Positions 15,900 to 28,832 of a stretch of 64,000 nt of DNA are shown here, one piece after another. The stretch is from assembly GCF_018324205.1 (NCBI RefSeq), contig NZ_AP023356.1:4791501-4855500 (forward strand), written 5' to 3'. The notes below the pieces were generated by a model. The model was not told the DNA's origin and ran no database searches. It saw only the letters and a program-made list of their open reading frames with translations. Origin of the DNA: Actinoplanes ianthinogenes (GTDB lineage Bacteria > Actinomycetota > Actinomycetes > Mycobacteriales > Micromonosporaceae). A program made the translations under genes and the position numbers. Every line of letters begins with the position of its first letter. Within the stretch, counting starts at the first letter, position 1.

Positions 15900-17779
15900 G
15901 ACCCCGATCCGGTCAACGCGATGTCCTTCCTGGCGCTCTCCACCTCGGCGGCGGCTCGGCGCAACAGTGTGCCGGGTTCTGCCTCGCGGCGCACGGCGGC
16001 GGTCCGCTCGGTGAAGCGAGCGGCCTCGGTGTCCAGCAACTCGTCGAACTGGGCGATCAGCTCGGTGCGGGCCCGGGTGGCGAGGGTGCGGATGGCCTGG
16101 TCACCGAAGACGGCCTCGAGCACCTTCTGGGCGGCGACCGTGGTGCCGGCGGCGGCCGCCACCTCCAGCCCGGTCGGGATGAAGGCGGTCGCGGTGAACA
16201 CCGCGATCATCACGGCCAGGCCGGCGCCGTTCACCGCGAACGCGGTGCCGCGGGCCACCGAGCGCTTGTCGCCACCCTCACGCCGGACCAGGTCCAGCAC
16301 CCACAGCTGCCAGTCGCGGACCAGCCGGTCGGCGCGCTCCGGCAGGCCGGCCGAGGCGGTTTTCAGGTCGTCCCGCAGCAGCGCCTCGCCGGCCGGGTGC
16401 GCCTGCCACGAGGCATAGGCCTGCTCGGCGGCGTCGGTCGCCACCCCGCGCAGCAGCGTGACCAGCTGCGACTCCAGCGCGACCTGGAGGCTGCGGCTGT
16501 GGCCGGGACGGCCGGTGACCGCCGCGACGAACTTGTCGCGCAGCTGCCCGACCCGCGACTCCAGGCTGCGGGCGAAGTCGCCGGTCCCGACGAACTCCTG
16601 CCAGCGGGCCAGCACCTCGCCGCGGAGCAGCCGCCCGTCCTGGAGTCCGTCGCGCACCGTCCGCTTGGCCGTCTGATAGGCCGTGCTGACCCGCTCGTCC
16701 AGGGCCTGCGCGGTCCGGGTCTGCTCCTCGGCCGCCTCGGCCAGGCCGTCGACGGCCGGCGCGAGGGCGGCGAGCGCGCCGTCGAGGGTCTGCCGGACCA
16801 CCGTGTCACGGGCCGCCGGGTCGGCCGAGAGCTGGGCGAACCACTGCTGCATCGGCTGGATCACCTCGGCCGGGAGCATGCCGCGGGTGTCCAGCTCGGA
16901 CTCCGGCAGCACGAACAGCGGGGCGTTGCCCAGGTCGTTCTCGGTGAGCATCTCGCCCAGGTGGGCGGCGATCTCGGCGGCCGCGTCGAGCGGCACCCGG
17001 TCGAGCACCAGGGCGATCACCGTGCCGCGCAGCCGGGCCGTCTTGAGCAGCTCCCAGGGCACGGCGTCGGCGTACCGGGCGGCGGTGGTGACGAACAGCC
17101 AGAGGTCGGCGGCGGCCAGCAACTGGGCGGCGAGCTTGCGGTTGTGGTCGACCACCGAGTCGACGTCCGGCGCGTCCAGCAGGGCCAGGCCGGGGCCGAT
17201 GCCGCGGGCGCCGACGACCTGGAGGGAGTTCGGGTCGTTGCTGGTCTTCACCGTGCGGATCAGGCCGGGCAGCAGGTGCGGCTGCTCGAACCAGCCGAGA
17301 TTCTCCGGGTGGGACACCAGGACCGGTGAGCGGGTGGTCGGGCGCAGCACCCCGGAGCTGGTCACCGGCTCCTGGACCAGGCTGTTGACCAGCGTCGACT
17401 TGCCGGCGCCGGTGGATCCGCCGACGACCACGAGCATCGGCGCGTCCAGCCGGGCCAGCCGGGGGATCAGGTAGTCGTCCAGCTGCGCGAGCAGTGCGGA
17501 ACCGACCCGCTCGGCCTCCTCGGCGGAAGGCAGCACCAGCGGGTACGAAACCATGCCGAGCGCCGCCCGCAGACGGCTCAGTGCCGCCGCGAGCCTGCCC
17601 ACGGCCGGGGGTTCGACCGGTGCGGTGATGGCGTTCTCCTTGTTCGCCAGACGGGCCGGGCCGTTCCCCGTACCATCGGAAAGGTCTGCGCGCGCCGGGC
17701 TGACCTGGGCTTTCTTGTTCGATACGGCGGGGACGGCGGATAGGGCCGACGGACCGACCGCGTCTCCGTGCGTCGTCAC
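15896..17779 (-). CDS. dynamin-like GTPase, first of a tandem pair
   Basis: A 627-residue dynamin-superfamily protein. The P-loop reads GGSTGAGKSTLVNS, G2 lies in RPTTRSPVLV, and G3 is DAPDVDS. A G4-like LVLDRVP replaces the usual NKxD, so guanine specificity may be weak. Long helical segments with coiled-coil character follow. A hydrophobic hairpin near residues 510-550 (GLAVMIAVFTATAFIPTGLEVAAAAG) probably inserts in the membrane. The start is GTG at 17779 (MTTHGDAV). The pair resembles other bacterial two-gene dynamin systems in which two paralogues cooperate in membrane remodelling. It is divergent from dnaK with about 200 nt between. Confidence 0.8.
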   Translation of the reverse strand: MTTHGDAVGPSALSAVPAVSNKKAQVSPARADLSDGTGNGPARLANKENAITAPVEPPAVGRLAAALSRLRAALGMVSYPLVLPSAEEAERVGSALLAQLDDYLIPRLARLDAPMLVVVGGSTGAGKSTLVNSLVQEPVTSSGVLRPTTRSPVLVSHPENLGWFEQPHLLPGLIRTVKTSNDPNSLQVVGARGIGPGLALLDAPDVDSVVDHNRKLAAQLLAAADLWLFVTTAARYADAVPWELLKTARLRGTVIALVLDRVPLDAAAEIAAHLGEMLTENDLGNAPLFVLPESELDTRGMLPAEVIQPMQQWFAQLSADPAARDTVVRQTLDGALAALAPAVDGLAEAAEEQTRTAQALDERVSTAYQTAKRTVRDGLQDGRLLRGEVLARWQEFVGTGDFARSLESRVGQLRDKFVAAVTGRPGHSRSLQVALESQLVTLLRGVATDAAEQAYASWQAHPAGEALLRDDLKTASAGLPERADRLVRDWQLWVLDLVRREGGDKRSVARGTAFAVNGAGLAVMIAVFTATAFIPTGLEVAAAAGTTVAAQKVLEAVFGDQAIRTLATRARTELIAQFDELLDTEAARFTERTAAVRREAEPGTLLRRAAAEVESARKDIALTGSGS

Positions 17780-17899
17780 GCAAACAGCGTGCACGATCTA
17801 TCCAGGCCCGGCAACGGGTACCGGTATGCCGTGACCTGACAGGTATGTAGGTGATTTGGCGCGCGGCCTGGACTTGCGTCGCTCCGGCTCAACTTCGAT

Positions 17900-17928
17900 T
17901 TGACGGTTAGCGGACCCGTGGCATCATT
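17900..17928 (+). promoter_or_regulatory. dnaK promoter candidate
   Basis: TTGACG at 17900-17905, a 17-nt spacer and ATCATT at 17923-17928 form a housekeeping-type promoter. The -10 box runs into the HAIR operator, which would explain repression by HspR. Confidence 0.6.
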
Positions 17929-17945
17929 GAGTCGGTTCCACTCAA
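17927..17945 (+). promoter_or_regulatory. HAIR operator (HspR binding site) of dnaK
   Basis: TTGAGT, 7 nt, ACTCAA: both arms match the HspR-associated inverted repeat consensus (CTTGAGT-N7-ACTCAAG) except the outermost base on each side. It is 38 nt before the dnaK ATG. HspR itself is encoded at the end of the same operon. Confidence 0.9.
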
Positions 17946-17983
17946 CCCTGTTCGAACCAGCCGGTAACGAAGCGAGGAACACC

Positions 17984-19833
<1,850 letters not shown>

Positions 19834-19837
<4 letters not shown>

Positions 19838-20451
19838 GCGCCAAGGACGACGAGAACGACGGTCCGGTGACCGAGCGGGAAGTCATCCAGGGCGAGAGCG
19901 ACTCGACGGCCGAGACGACTCCCGAGCAGCAATCGGGCAAGAAGCCGGTCGGCGCGCATCGCGCCCCGGAGGAGGAGGAAGTGGCCGCGGTGGCCGAGGA
20001 CGCCAAGCCCGGGTTGGGTGCCGAGCTGGACGCAGTGCGTGGCGAGCTCCAGGAGCGCACCCACGACCTGCAGCGGGTGACCGCGGAGTACGCCAACTAC
20101 CGCAAGCGGGTGGACCGCGACCGGGGTGCGGCGGCGGAGCAGACCACCGGCGCGGTGCTCACCGCGCTGCTGCCGGTGCTGGACGACATCGACCGCGCCC
20201 GCGAGCACGGTGACCTGGTCGGGCCGTTCGCCTCGGTGGCGGAGCAGCTCACCGCGGCGACCGGCAAGCTCGGCCTGGTCGCGTTCGGCGAGAAGGGTGA
20301 CCCCTTCGACCCGAACCGGCACGAGGCGGTCGCGCACCAGACGTCCGCGGACGTCACGGAGCCGACCTGCGTCGAGGTGATGCGCCGTGGCTACACCCTG
20401 GGCGAGCGGCTGCTGCGCCCGGCGATGGTTGCCGTCGCCGATCCCGAGTGA
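19834..20451 (+). CDS. grpE: nucleotide exchange factor GrpE
   Basis: A 205-residue GrpE. The first roughly 70 residues are charged and disordered. A long coiled coil follows (LDAVRGELQERTHDLQRVTAEYANYRKR), and then the beta domain ending in EVMRRGYTLGERLLRPAMVAVA, the family signature region. It exchanges ADP for ATP on DnaK. The GTG start at 19834 shares 4 nt with the dnaK stop (GTGA). It is the second gene of the HspR-controlled operon and is followed by a strong hairpin before dnaJ. Confidence 0.96.
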
Positions 20452-20463
20452 GTTTCCGATGCT

Positions 20464-20495
20464 GTCCCGCCCGCCGGCTCACCGGCGGGCGGGAC
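20464..20495 (+). promoter_or_regulatory. strong hairpin between grpE and dnaJ
   Basis: A perfect 14-bp stem (GTCCCGCCCGCCGG, loop CTCA) sits 12 nt after the grpE stop. It has no T-run. It may stabilise the upstream dnaK-grpE message or partly terminate it, lowering dnaJ and hspR output. Confidence 0.55.
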
Positions 20496-20548
20496 GGTGC
20501 CGATCAGCGGGAAGCCCATCAGCGGGAGACCCACCATGAGTCGAGGAG

Positions 20549-21760
20549 GTGGACCAACTGAGCTCTAAGGACTGGCTCGAGAAGGACTTCTACGCCGTTC
20601 TTGGCGTGAACAAGTCCGCCTCAACCGATGAGATCAAGAAGGCGTACCGGAAACTCGCCCGCGACCTGCACCCCGACCGCAATCCGGGCAACAAGGAGGC
20701 GGAGGAGAAGTTCAAGGCCGCGTCCGAGGCCTACGACGTGCTGTCCGACGACAAGAAGCGCAAAGAGTACGACGAGATGCGCTCCCTGTTCGGCTCCGGC
20801 GCGTTCCGTCGTGGTGCCGGCCGGCCCGGTGGTGGCGCCCAGTTCGACCCGTCCGACCTGTTCGGTGGCTTCACCGGAGCGGGCGCGGCGGGGGGTGGCG
20901 GGGCCGACCGCCGGTTCGGCGGCACCGGCTTCTCCGACATCTTCAGCTCGATCTTCTCCGGTGGCGGCGGTGGCGCCGGCCCGGCCGGGCGGCGTGGCCC
21001 GCAGCGCGGCCGCGACGTGGAGACCGAGGTGACGCTGGACTTCGCACAGGCCGTGCGGGGCACGACGCTGCCGCTGACGCTGCGCACCCCGGGCGCCTGC
21101 GACACCTGTCACGGCTCCGGGGCCAAGCCCGGCACCACCCCGCGTGCCTGCGCGAAATGCCACGGCACCGGCCTGGTCTCCAGCAACCAGGGCTCGTTCA
21201 GCTTCTCCGAGCCGTGCCGGGAGTGCCAGGGCTCGGGCAGCATCGTCGACGAGAAGTGCCCGGAGTGCCGGGGCACCGGCGGGGTCACCAAGACCCGGAC
21301 GATCAACGTGCGCTTCCCGGCCGGCGTCGCCGACGGGCAGCGGATCCGGCTCAGCGGCCGGGGCGAGCCGGGCGACCGCAACGGCCCGGCCGGCGACCTG
21401 TATGTGCAGGTCAAGGTGCGTCCCGACGAGCTGTTCGGGCGCAGCGGGGACGACCTCACGCTGACCGTCCCGATCAGCGTGGCCGAGGCCGTGCTCGGCA
21501 CCGACCTGCGGGTGCCCACCCTGGACGGCCCGGTGACCCTGCGGGTGCCGGCCGGCACCCCGAGCGGCCGCAAGCTGCGGGCCCGGGGCAAGGGCGTGCT
21601 CCGCAAGGAGGGCCAGGCGGGTGACCTGATCGTCACGGTCGAGGTGCAGATCCCGTCCGGGGTGACCGGCGAGGCCCGGGACGCGCTCGAGAAATTCGCG
21701 AAACTCACCCCGCCCGCGGGGCGGGAACGGCTCGAGGCGCGCGTGCGCAAGGCCGGTTAG
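20549..21760 (+). CDS. dnaJ: co-chaperone DnaJ (Hsp40), unusual start codon
   Basis: It encodes about 400 residues: J domain with LHPDRNP (the HPD motif), Gly/Phe-rich linker (about 85-145), four zinc-binding CXXCXGXG repeats beginning CDTCHGSG, then the client-binding C-terminal domain. It delivers clients to DnaK and stimulates its ATPase. The start is uncertain. The GTG at 20549 lies inside the ribosome site GAGGAGGTG. A CTG at 20558 sits 8 nt past GGAGG and yields SSKDWLEKDFYAVLG, where relatives begin; it may be the true start. The coordinate given is the outermost standard codon. An out-of-frame ATG at 20536 opens a 10-codon reading frame over the same site. Confidence 0.93.
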   Translation: MDQLSSKDWLEKDFYAVLGVNKSASTDEIKKAYRKLARDLHPDRNPGNKEAEEKFKAASEAYDVLSDDKKRKEYDEMRSLFGSGAFRRGAGRPGGGAQFDPSDLFGGFTGAGAAGGGGADRRFGGTGFSDIFSSIFSGGGGGAGPAGRRGPQRGRDVETEVTLDFAQAVRGTTLPLTLRTPGACDTCHGSGAKPGTTPRACAKCHGTGLVSSNQGSFSFSEPCRECQGSGSIVDEKCPECRGTGGVTKTRTINVRFPAGVADGQRIRLSGRGEPGDRNGPAGDLYVQVKVRPDELFGRSGDDLTLTVPISVAEAVLGTDLRVPTLDGPVTLRVPAGTPSGRKLRARGKGVLRKEGQAGDLIVTVEVQIPSGVTGEARDALEKFAKLTPPAGRERLEARVRKAG

Positions 21761-21780
21761 GGACCCTCCGGAGGTGGCAC

Positions 21781-22224
21781 ATGTATGAAGAGATCCACAT
21801 CTCGGTCGAGCAGGCCTCCGACGCGAAGGTCCTGATCATCTCGGTGGCCGCCCGACTGGCCGGGATGCACCCGCAGACGCTGCGCCAGTACGACCGGCTC
21901 GGCCTGGTGCAGCCCGGTCGCGCCGGTGGCGGCGGCCGGCGGTACAGCGAACGGGACGTGGCGCTGCTCCGCGAGGTGCAGCGGCTGAGCCAGGAGGACG
22001 GCGTCAACCTGGCCGGCATCAAGCGGATCATCGCCCTCGAGCAGATGGCCGGCGACCTCCAGCAACGGGTCGCCGAGCTGGAGGAGCAGCTGGCCGACGC
22101 GTACGCGCGGATCGCCCAGCTGGAGGCGATGAACCCGTACGCGGGCCGGGGTGACCTGGTCCGCCAGGAGAGGCACTCCACGGCGCTGGTGGTCTGGCGT
22201 CCGCGCCGATCTGCGGACAAATAG
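21781..22224 (+). CDS. hspR: heat-shock repressor HspR (MerR family)
   Basis: A 147-residue MerR-type regulator. The helix-turn-helix reads LIISVAARLAGMHPQTLRQYDRLGLV, followed by the wing GGGRRYSERDVALL and a dimerisation coiled coil (MAGDLQQRVAELEEQLADAYARI). It represses the dnaK operon and clpB through HAIR sites, using DnaK as co-repressor in studied actinobacteria. The ATG at 21781 is preceded by GGAGGTGGC. As last gene of dnaK-grpE-dnaJ-hspR it creates autoregulation. Unlike metal- or drug-sensing MerR proteins it lacks a cysteine-bearing effector domain. Confidence 0.96.
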   Translation: MYEEIHISVEQASDAKVLIISVAARLAGMHPQTLRQYDRLGLVQPGRAGGGGRRYSERDVALLREVQRLSQEDGVNLAGIKRIIALEQMAGDLQQRVAELEEQLADAYARIAQLEAMNPYAGRGDLVRQERHSTALVVWRPRRSADK

Positions 22225-22225
22225 C

Positions 22226-22254
22226 AACGGCGGCCCTGATGAGGGGCCGCCGTT
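22226..22254. terminator. terminator of the dnaK operon
   Basis: An 11-bp stem (AACGGCGGCCC and its complement, 7-nt loop) begins right after the hspR TAG. It has no long T-run but is placed to serve both the operon and the convergent gene at 22277. Confidence 0.75.
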
Positions 22255-22276
22255 ACTACGCGTAGTTACCGGTTGA

Positions 22277-22741
22277 CTACCGACGGTTGAACAGGCCGAG
22301 CCGGCGCGGGTTGCGCACCAGGCCGCCCTCCATCCAGTCGTGGTGGTCGAACAGCTCCGGGCGGGTCAGCAGGACCCGCGTGTTGTGCGCCCAGATCTGC
22401 ATCGGCTCGTCGCCGACCTCCTCAGCGCGCTCGACCCACTTCTTGAGCCGCCGTTTGCGCTGGTTGCTCGCATTCTGCCGGACGCCGTCCGCCGCGTAGA
22501 TGTACATGCAGTGCTGCGCGAACCGCCGGGCCGGGCACTGCCGGTCCATGGCCAGCTCGAACAGCGTGGGGCCGAGCACGTCGCCGGAGATCAGCAGATC
22601 CCAGTCCCGTGGCATCGTGCTCAGCGGTACCGACTCGGGGTGGTAGGCCCATGCCTCGATCTCACCCGGCCGGGGATCGACGGGGTTCTGAAACCCCAGG
22701 AAGGTCGCCTCTCGCACGCTCAACGCCGCCGCCTTATTCAC
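22277..22741 (-). CDS. conserved hypothetical protein, 154 aa
   Basis: A 154-residue soluble protein, unrecognised. Notable parts are PGEIEAWAYHPESVPLSTMPRDWDLLI, a region with CPARRFAQHCMYIYAADGVR, and a strongly basic run NQRKRRLKKWVERA. The tail ends NPRRLGLFNRR. The GTG at 22741 is the only reasonable start upstream of the aligned-looking N terminus, without a strong ribosome site. It converges on hspR across a shared hairpin. The two cysteines and basic helix give no secure hint of function. Confidence 0.7.
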   Translation of the reverse strand: MNKAAALSVREATFLGFQNPVDPRPGEIEAWAYHPESVPLSTMPRDWDLLISGDVLGPTLFELAMDRQCPARRFAQHCMYIYAADGVRQNASNQRKRRLKKWVERAEEVGDEPMQIWAHNTRVLLTRPELFDHHDWMEGGLVRNPRRLGLFNRR

Positions 22742-22911
22742 CCGTTCGCCGCGCGATCCGGATCACACTTTCCGTCGCGCTGATCGAACGTCCCAATACA
22801 GAGAGTTGTCGCGGCGCAACGGTAGCGCGATCAACGAGTGAACGGAAGTGTCAAGACTTCACATTCAGATACTGGACGGTAACTTTTTGATGACGGCGCT
22901 TGTGACCGGGT

Positions 22912-24120
22912 TCACTCGACGCTGGGCAGGGGTTTTCCGGTCGTACGTTGAGCGGCCATCCGCCGGCGCACCAGGTTCTTGAACCAGGCGTAGTCCGGGA
23001 GACGGGCCAGCATCGGGCCCGAGACGACCGTGATCAACACGTACGCCGTGGCGAGCGGAGCGAGCTTCGGCTGCACCCCGGAGGCGACCGCGAGTCCGGC
23101 GATCACCACCGAGAACTCGCCGCGCGGGGTGAGCGCCAGCCCGGCCCGCAGCCGGCCCGGCAACGCGATGCCCACCCGCCGGGCCGCCAGATACCCGGTG
23201 GCCACCTTGGTCAGCATGGTCAGCACCGCCAGGCCCAGCGCCGGGAGCAGCACCGGCGGCATGTCGGCCGGGTCGGTGGAGAGCCCGAAGAAGACGAAGA
23301 ACACCGCGGCGAACAGGTCCCGCAGCGGCGACAGCATCTCGGTGGCGTGGTGCGCGACCGGTCCGGAGAGGGCGATGCCGACCAGGAACGCGCCGACCGC
23401 CTCGGAGACCTTGAGCTCGGCGGCCACCCCGGAGACGAACAGGGTCAGCCCCAGGACGCTGAGCAGCAGCGCCTCCGGATCCTTCACCGACATGAACCGG
23501 CTGATCGGGCCGCCGTACCGGATCGCCACCACCAGCACCGCGACCACCGTGACCACCGCGACGCCCAGCGTGCTGAGGCCGCCCAGCAGACCCACCCCGG
23601 CCAGCACCGCGGTCGCGATCGGGAGGTAGAAGGCCATCGCCAGGTCCTCGATGACCAGCACCGACAGGATCACCGGCGTCTCCCGGTTACCGAGCCGGCC
23701 CAGGTCGCCGAGGACCTTGGCGATCACCCCGGAGGACGAGACCCAGGTGATCCCGGCCAGCACCAGCGCCGCCTTCAGGTCCCAGCCCAGCAGGATCGCG
23801 AACAGGGCACCGGGCAGCGCGTTGAGCAGCATGTCGAGCACACCGGCCGGCGCCGCCGAGCGGAGGTTGCCGACCAGCTCGTCCGCCGAGTACTCCAGGC
23901 CCAGCATGACCAGGAGCAGGATCACCCCGATCTGCGCGCCGATCGCGATGAAGTCCTCGCTGGCCGAGAGCGGGACCAGCCCGCCGTGCCCGAAGAACAG
24001 CCCGGCCAGCAGGTAGAGCGGGATCGGCGAGAGCCCGAAGCGGCGACCCACCCGGCCCAGCATGCCGAGACCGAACAGCAGCGCCCCGATCTCGATGAGC
24101 AGGACGGTGGAGGCATGCAC
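22912..24120 (-). CDS. CPA2-family K+(Na+)/H+ antiporter, KhtU-like
   Basis: A 402-residue protein with about 12 membrane helices and no soluble nucleotide-binding tail. The core has GVILLLVMLGLEYSADEL, typical of the CPA2 exchanger fold, and GVIAKVLGDLG followed by VLVIEDLAMA, which carries the conserved aspartate region. It exports K+ or Na+ for protons across the cytoplasmic membrane. It is downstream of a TrkA-C protein with a 6-nt gap, the arrangement of the Bacillus KhtTU system in which the small subunit gates the transporter. Direction of transport and ion choice are inferred from family only. Confidence 0.88.
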   Translation of the reverse strand: MHASTVLLIEIGALLFGLGMLGRVGRRFGLSPIPLYLLAGLFFGHGGLVPLSASEDFIAIGAQIGVILLLVMLGLEYSADELVGNLRSAAPAGVLDMLLNALPGALFAILLGWDLKAALVLAGITWVSSSGVIAKVLGDLGRLGNRETPVILSVLVIEDLAMAFYLPIATAVLAGVGLLGGLSTLGVAVVTVVAVLVVAIRYGGPISRFMSVKDPEALLLSVLGLTLFVSGVAAELKVSEAVGAFLVGIALSGPVAHHATEMLSPLRDLFAAVFFVFFGLSTDPADMPPVLLPALGLAVLTMLTKVATGYLAARRVGIALPGRLRAGLALTPRGEFSVVIAGLAVASGVQPKLAPLATAYVLITVVSGPMLARLPDYAWFKNLVRRRMAAQRTTGKPLPSVE

Positions 24121-24126
24121 GGCAAC

Positions 24127-24633
24127 TCAACCGTCGGTGTCGCCGGCCAGGATGGCGGTGACGCCGTCCAGGCCGTCACGGGTGCCGACGGCGACGACCA
24201 CGTCGTTCGCCTCGAACTGGAAGGTGGGGCCGGGGGACGGGATGACCTCGCGGTCGCGCAGCACCGCCACGATCGACGCGCTGGTGCGGGTGCGGGCCCG
24301 GGTGTCACCCAGGCGCCGCCCGACGAACGGCGAGCCGGCCGGCAGCGCGATCTGCTCGGTGAGCAGCCCGGCGGCCTGCTGGCGCAGCCCGGCCAGCTGC
24401 CCGAGCATCAGCGAGGCGCCGAGGACGTCGGCCAGAGCCTCCGCCTCGTCGTCGGTCAGCGGGATCGAGGCCAGGCAGGAATCCGGGTCGTCCACGTCGT
24501 AGAGGACCAGGTCGCGACGCCCGTTGCGGTGCGAGACCACCCCGACGGTACGCCCGGAGGTCGTCACGAGGTCGTGTCGGACGCCGATTCCCGGCAGCGG
24601 AGTCTGTTCCACCCGTACGCGCACGATCACCAC
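24127..24633 (-). CDS. KhtT-like regulatory subunit with TrkA-C (RCK_C) domain
   Basis: A 168-residue cytosolic protein. The N-terminal part (1-75), VEQTPLPGIGVRHDLVTTSGRTVGVV, matches the KhtT N-terminal domain. The C-terminal part (about 85-168) is an RCK_C fold with GSPFVGRRLGD and FEANDVVVAVGTRDGL. KhtT-type proteins gate the partner antiporter in response to pH, K+ or nucleotides. It is the upstream partner of the antiporter gene in a two-gene operon, starting with ATG at 24633. Confidence 0.88.
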   Translation of the reverse strand: MVIVRVRVEQTPLPGIGVRHDLVTTSGRTVGVVSHRNGRRDLVLYDVDDPDSCLASIPLTDDEAEALADVLGASLMLGQLAGLRQQAAGLLTEQIALPAGSPFVGRRLGDTRARTRTSASIVAVLRDREVIPSPGPTFQFEANDVVVAVGTRDGLDGVTAILAGDTDG

Positions 24634-24668
24634 GGTATCCCGCGGCGAGTGAGTTTCGTCTCAGACGG

Positions 24669-25871
24669 TCAGTCTCGTTCGGCTTCGAGCTCCGCGACCG
24701 GCACGCCCGCCGGGCGGGCCGGTGGCTTCGCCACCAGCAGCAGGAGCAGACCGAGGGCGGCCAGGACCAGATTCATTCCGTACGCGAGGCGGTAGCCGTT
24801 CTGCTGCGCGATGCCGAACAGCGGCGCCGCGAGGATGTTCCCGAGCGGGAAGGTGTTGGTGAACATCGTGGTCACCCGGCCCGGGTGCTGCGGCATCATG
24901 TCCTGCACGTAGGCGATGCCCATGCCGGACGTGGCGGCGATGAACAGCGCGTTCAGCACCTGGGCGGCGCTCAGCGCCCAGATCGACTGCGCGGACGCCG
25001 CCACCGCCTGATAGGCCACCGCGCAGACGGCGCCGGTCAGGATCAGCCGGCGCAGCGGGATCCGGGTGCTCAGTGCGCCGAAGCCGAGCATCAGCGGGAT
25101 CTCCAGGGCCGCGCAGAGCCCGAGGATCAGGCCGGCGTCGCCGACCGAGCCGTGCAGGTCGGTGCTCACATACAACGACATGGCCTGCACGCCGAGCACC
25201 ATCGTGGTGGTGAGCAGGACGAAGCCGCCGATGATCGGGTAGATCGCGCGCGGTGGCCGGACGCGGACGCCGTCCTGCGACCCGGTGGCGGCGGGTGCCC
25301 CGATCTCGGGCAGCCAGCGCACGGCGATCAGGGCGGCGATGAGGTAAAGGACGGCGGCGGTGCCATAGACGTACCGAAAATCGGTTTTGTCCAAAAGGAT
25401 CGCGGCGAGCGGTGGGCCGCCGACCCAGGCGATCGAGAAGACCGTGCGCAGGGCGCTGATCCCCATCGCGGCGTGGTCCGGGTCGTCGCTGGCCAGCACC
25501 TGCCGGGCATAGGCGAAGGACTGCGGGTAGAACGAGCCGGCGAACGCGGTCGCGGTGACGGTCAGGGCCAGCAGGACCCAGTAGTCCCGGATCATCGAGG
25601 TGAGTCCGGTGGCGGCGCAACCGGCCAGGGCGGCCGCGATCAGCAGCATCCGGCGGATCGGGCGCCGGTCCGAGATCCGGCCGATCACCTGCGACATCGC
25701 CACGCCGGAGAGCGACGCGACGATCAGGAAGGCGGAGACCTGGAACGGACTCGCGTGCACCTCGGTGCTGAGAAAGAGACCCAGGAACGGGCCGACCACC
25801 GCGGTTGCCACCCCGGAGGCGAGAAAGATGAAGCCGAGCGGGAGCAGCCGCCGCGACAGGAGGCGCGTCAC
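24669..25871 (-). CDS. MFS transporter, sugar efflux (SET) type
   Basis: A 400-residue protein with 12 predicted helices. The MFS loop 2-3 motif is IGRISDRRPIRRMLL, and the start is RLLPLGFIFLASGVATAVVGPFLGLFLS. The sequence resembles the Set sugar-efflux group, for example GMGIAYVQDMMPQHPGRVTTMFTNTFPLGNILAAP. It probably exports sugars or related small solutes by proton exchange; the substrate is unknown. The start is ATG at 25871, divergent from clpB, with 143 nt between that also carries the clpB operator. It is 35 nt upstream of the KhtT-like gene on the same strand. Confidence 0.82.
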   Translation of the reverse strand: MTRLLSRRLLPLGFIFLASGVATAVVGPFLGLFLSTEVHASPFQVSAFLIVASLSGVAMSQVIGRISDRRPIRRMLLIAAALAGCAATGLTSMIRDYWVLLALTVTATAFAGSFYPQSFAYARQVLASDDPDHAAMGISALRTVFSIAWVGGPPLAAILLDKTDFRYVYGTAAVLYLIAALIAVRWLPEIGAPAATGSQDGVRVRPPRAIYPIIGGFVLLTTTMVLGVQAMSLYVSTDLHGSVGDAGLILGLCAALEIPLMLGFGALSTRIPLRRLILTGAVCAVAYQAVAASAQSIWALSAAQVLNALFIAATSGMGIAYVQDMMPQHPGRVTTMFTNTFPLGNILAAPLFGIAQQNGYRLAYGMNLVLAALGLLLLLVAKPPARPAGVPVAELEAERD

Positions 25872-25953
25872 CAGCCAAACGTTACGGCTGATCAGGAGAG
25901 AGCGCTTTCCGAGGTGGTGACCGTCACGCGGGGTTGCCTCGTGCGAGTTAAAG

Positions 25954-25973
25954 TTGAGTGGAATACGCTCAAG
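25954..25973 (+). promoter_or_regulatory. HAIR-type operator of clpB
   Basis: TTGAGT, 7 nt, GCTCAAG: one mismatch to the internal consensus arms (G for A at the first base of the right arm). It lies 41 nt before the clpB ATG and mirrors the dnaK operator, so clpB is predicted to be in the HspR regulon. Confidence 0.85.
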
Positions 25974-26014
25974 TCTGTGGGGTTACACCCGGTGGAAGCC
26001 GATCAGGGGAGCTC

Positions 26015-28600
<2,586 letters not shown>

Positions 28601-28616
28601 CTCCCCTCACACGCGG

Positions 28617-28642
28617 AAGGCCCCGGATCTCTCCGGGGCCTT
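28617..28642 (+). terminator. terminator of clpB
   Basis: An 11-bp stem (AAGGCCCCGGA, loop TCTC, TCCGGGGCCTT) lies 16 nt after the clpB stop and is followed by CTCGTC. It probably also serves the convergent small gene at 28647. Confidence 0.8.
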
Positions 28643-28646
28643 CTCG

Positions 28647-28832
28647 TCATGAGGCGGCTTCGCGATGCCGATACGCGTGGGTCATCAGAACGTCCGTGAT
28701 GGCGTGCTCGCCGTCGGCGGACCAGATTCTGATCCCGTCGCGGTGCAACTGATATCGAACGTCTTTGAAGCGGGTCCGTGTGTCGTCATGGTGAACGACG
28801 GTCAGGGTGTCGGCGTGGGGCATGGGACTCAC
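28647..28832 (-). CDS. small hypothetical protein, 61 aa
   Basis: It encodes 61 residues from GTG at 28832, or 58 from ATG at 28823 (MPHADTLTVVHHDDTRT). No membrane segment. The stretch FKDVRYQLHRDGIRIWSADG suggests a short beta-rich fold. AAGGA lies just before the GTG. Codon use is normal for the chromosome and the gene ends at the clpB terminator, which supports a real gene. I recognise no function. Confidence 0.55.
   Translation of the reverse strand: MSPMPHADTLTVVHHDDTRTRFKDVRYQLHRDGIRIWSADGEHAITDVLMTHAYRHREAAS

Noticed and set aside
14091..16418. 775-codon rightward frame opposite the dynamin-like genes
   Set aside because: Antisense shadow; the leftward genes carry complete GTPase motifs.
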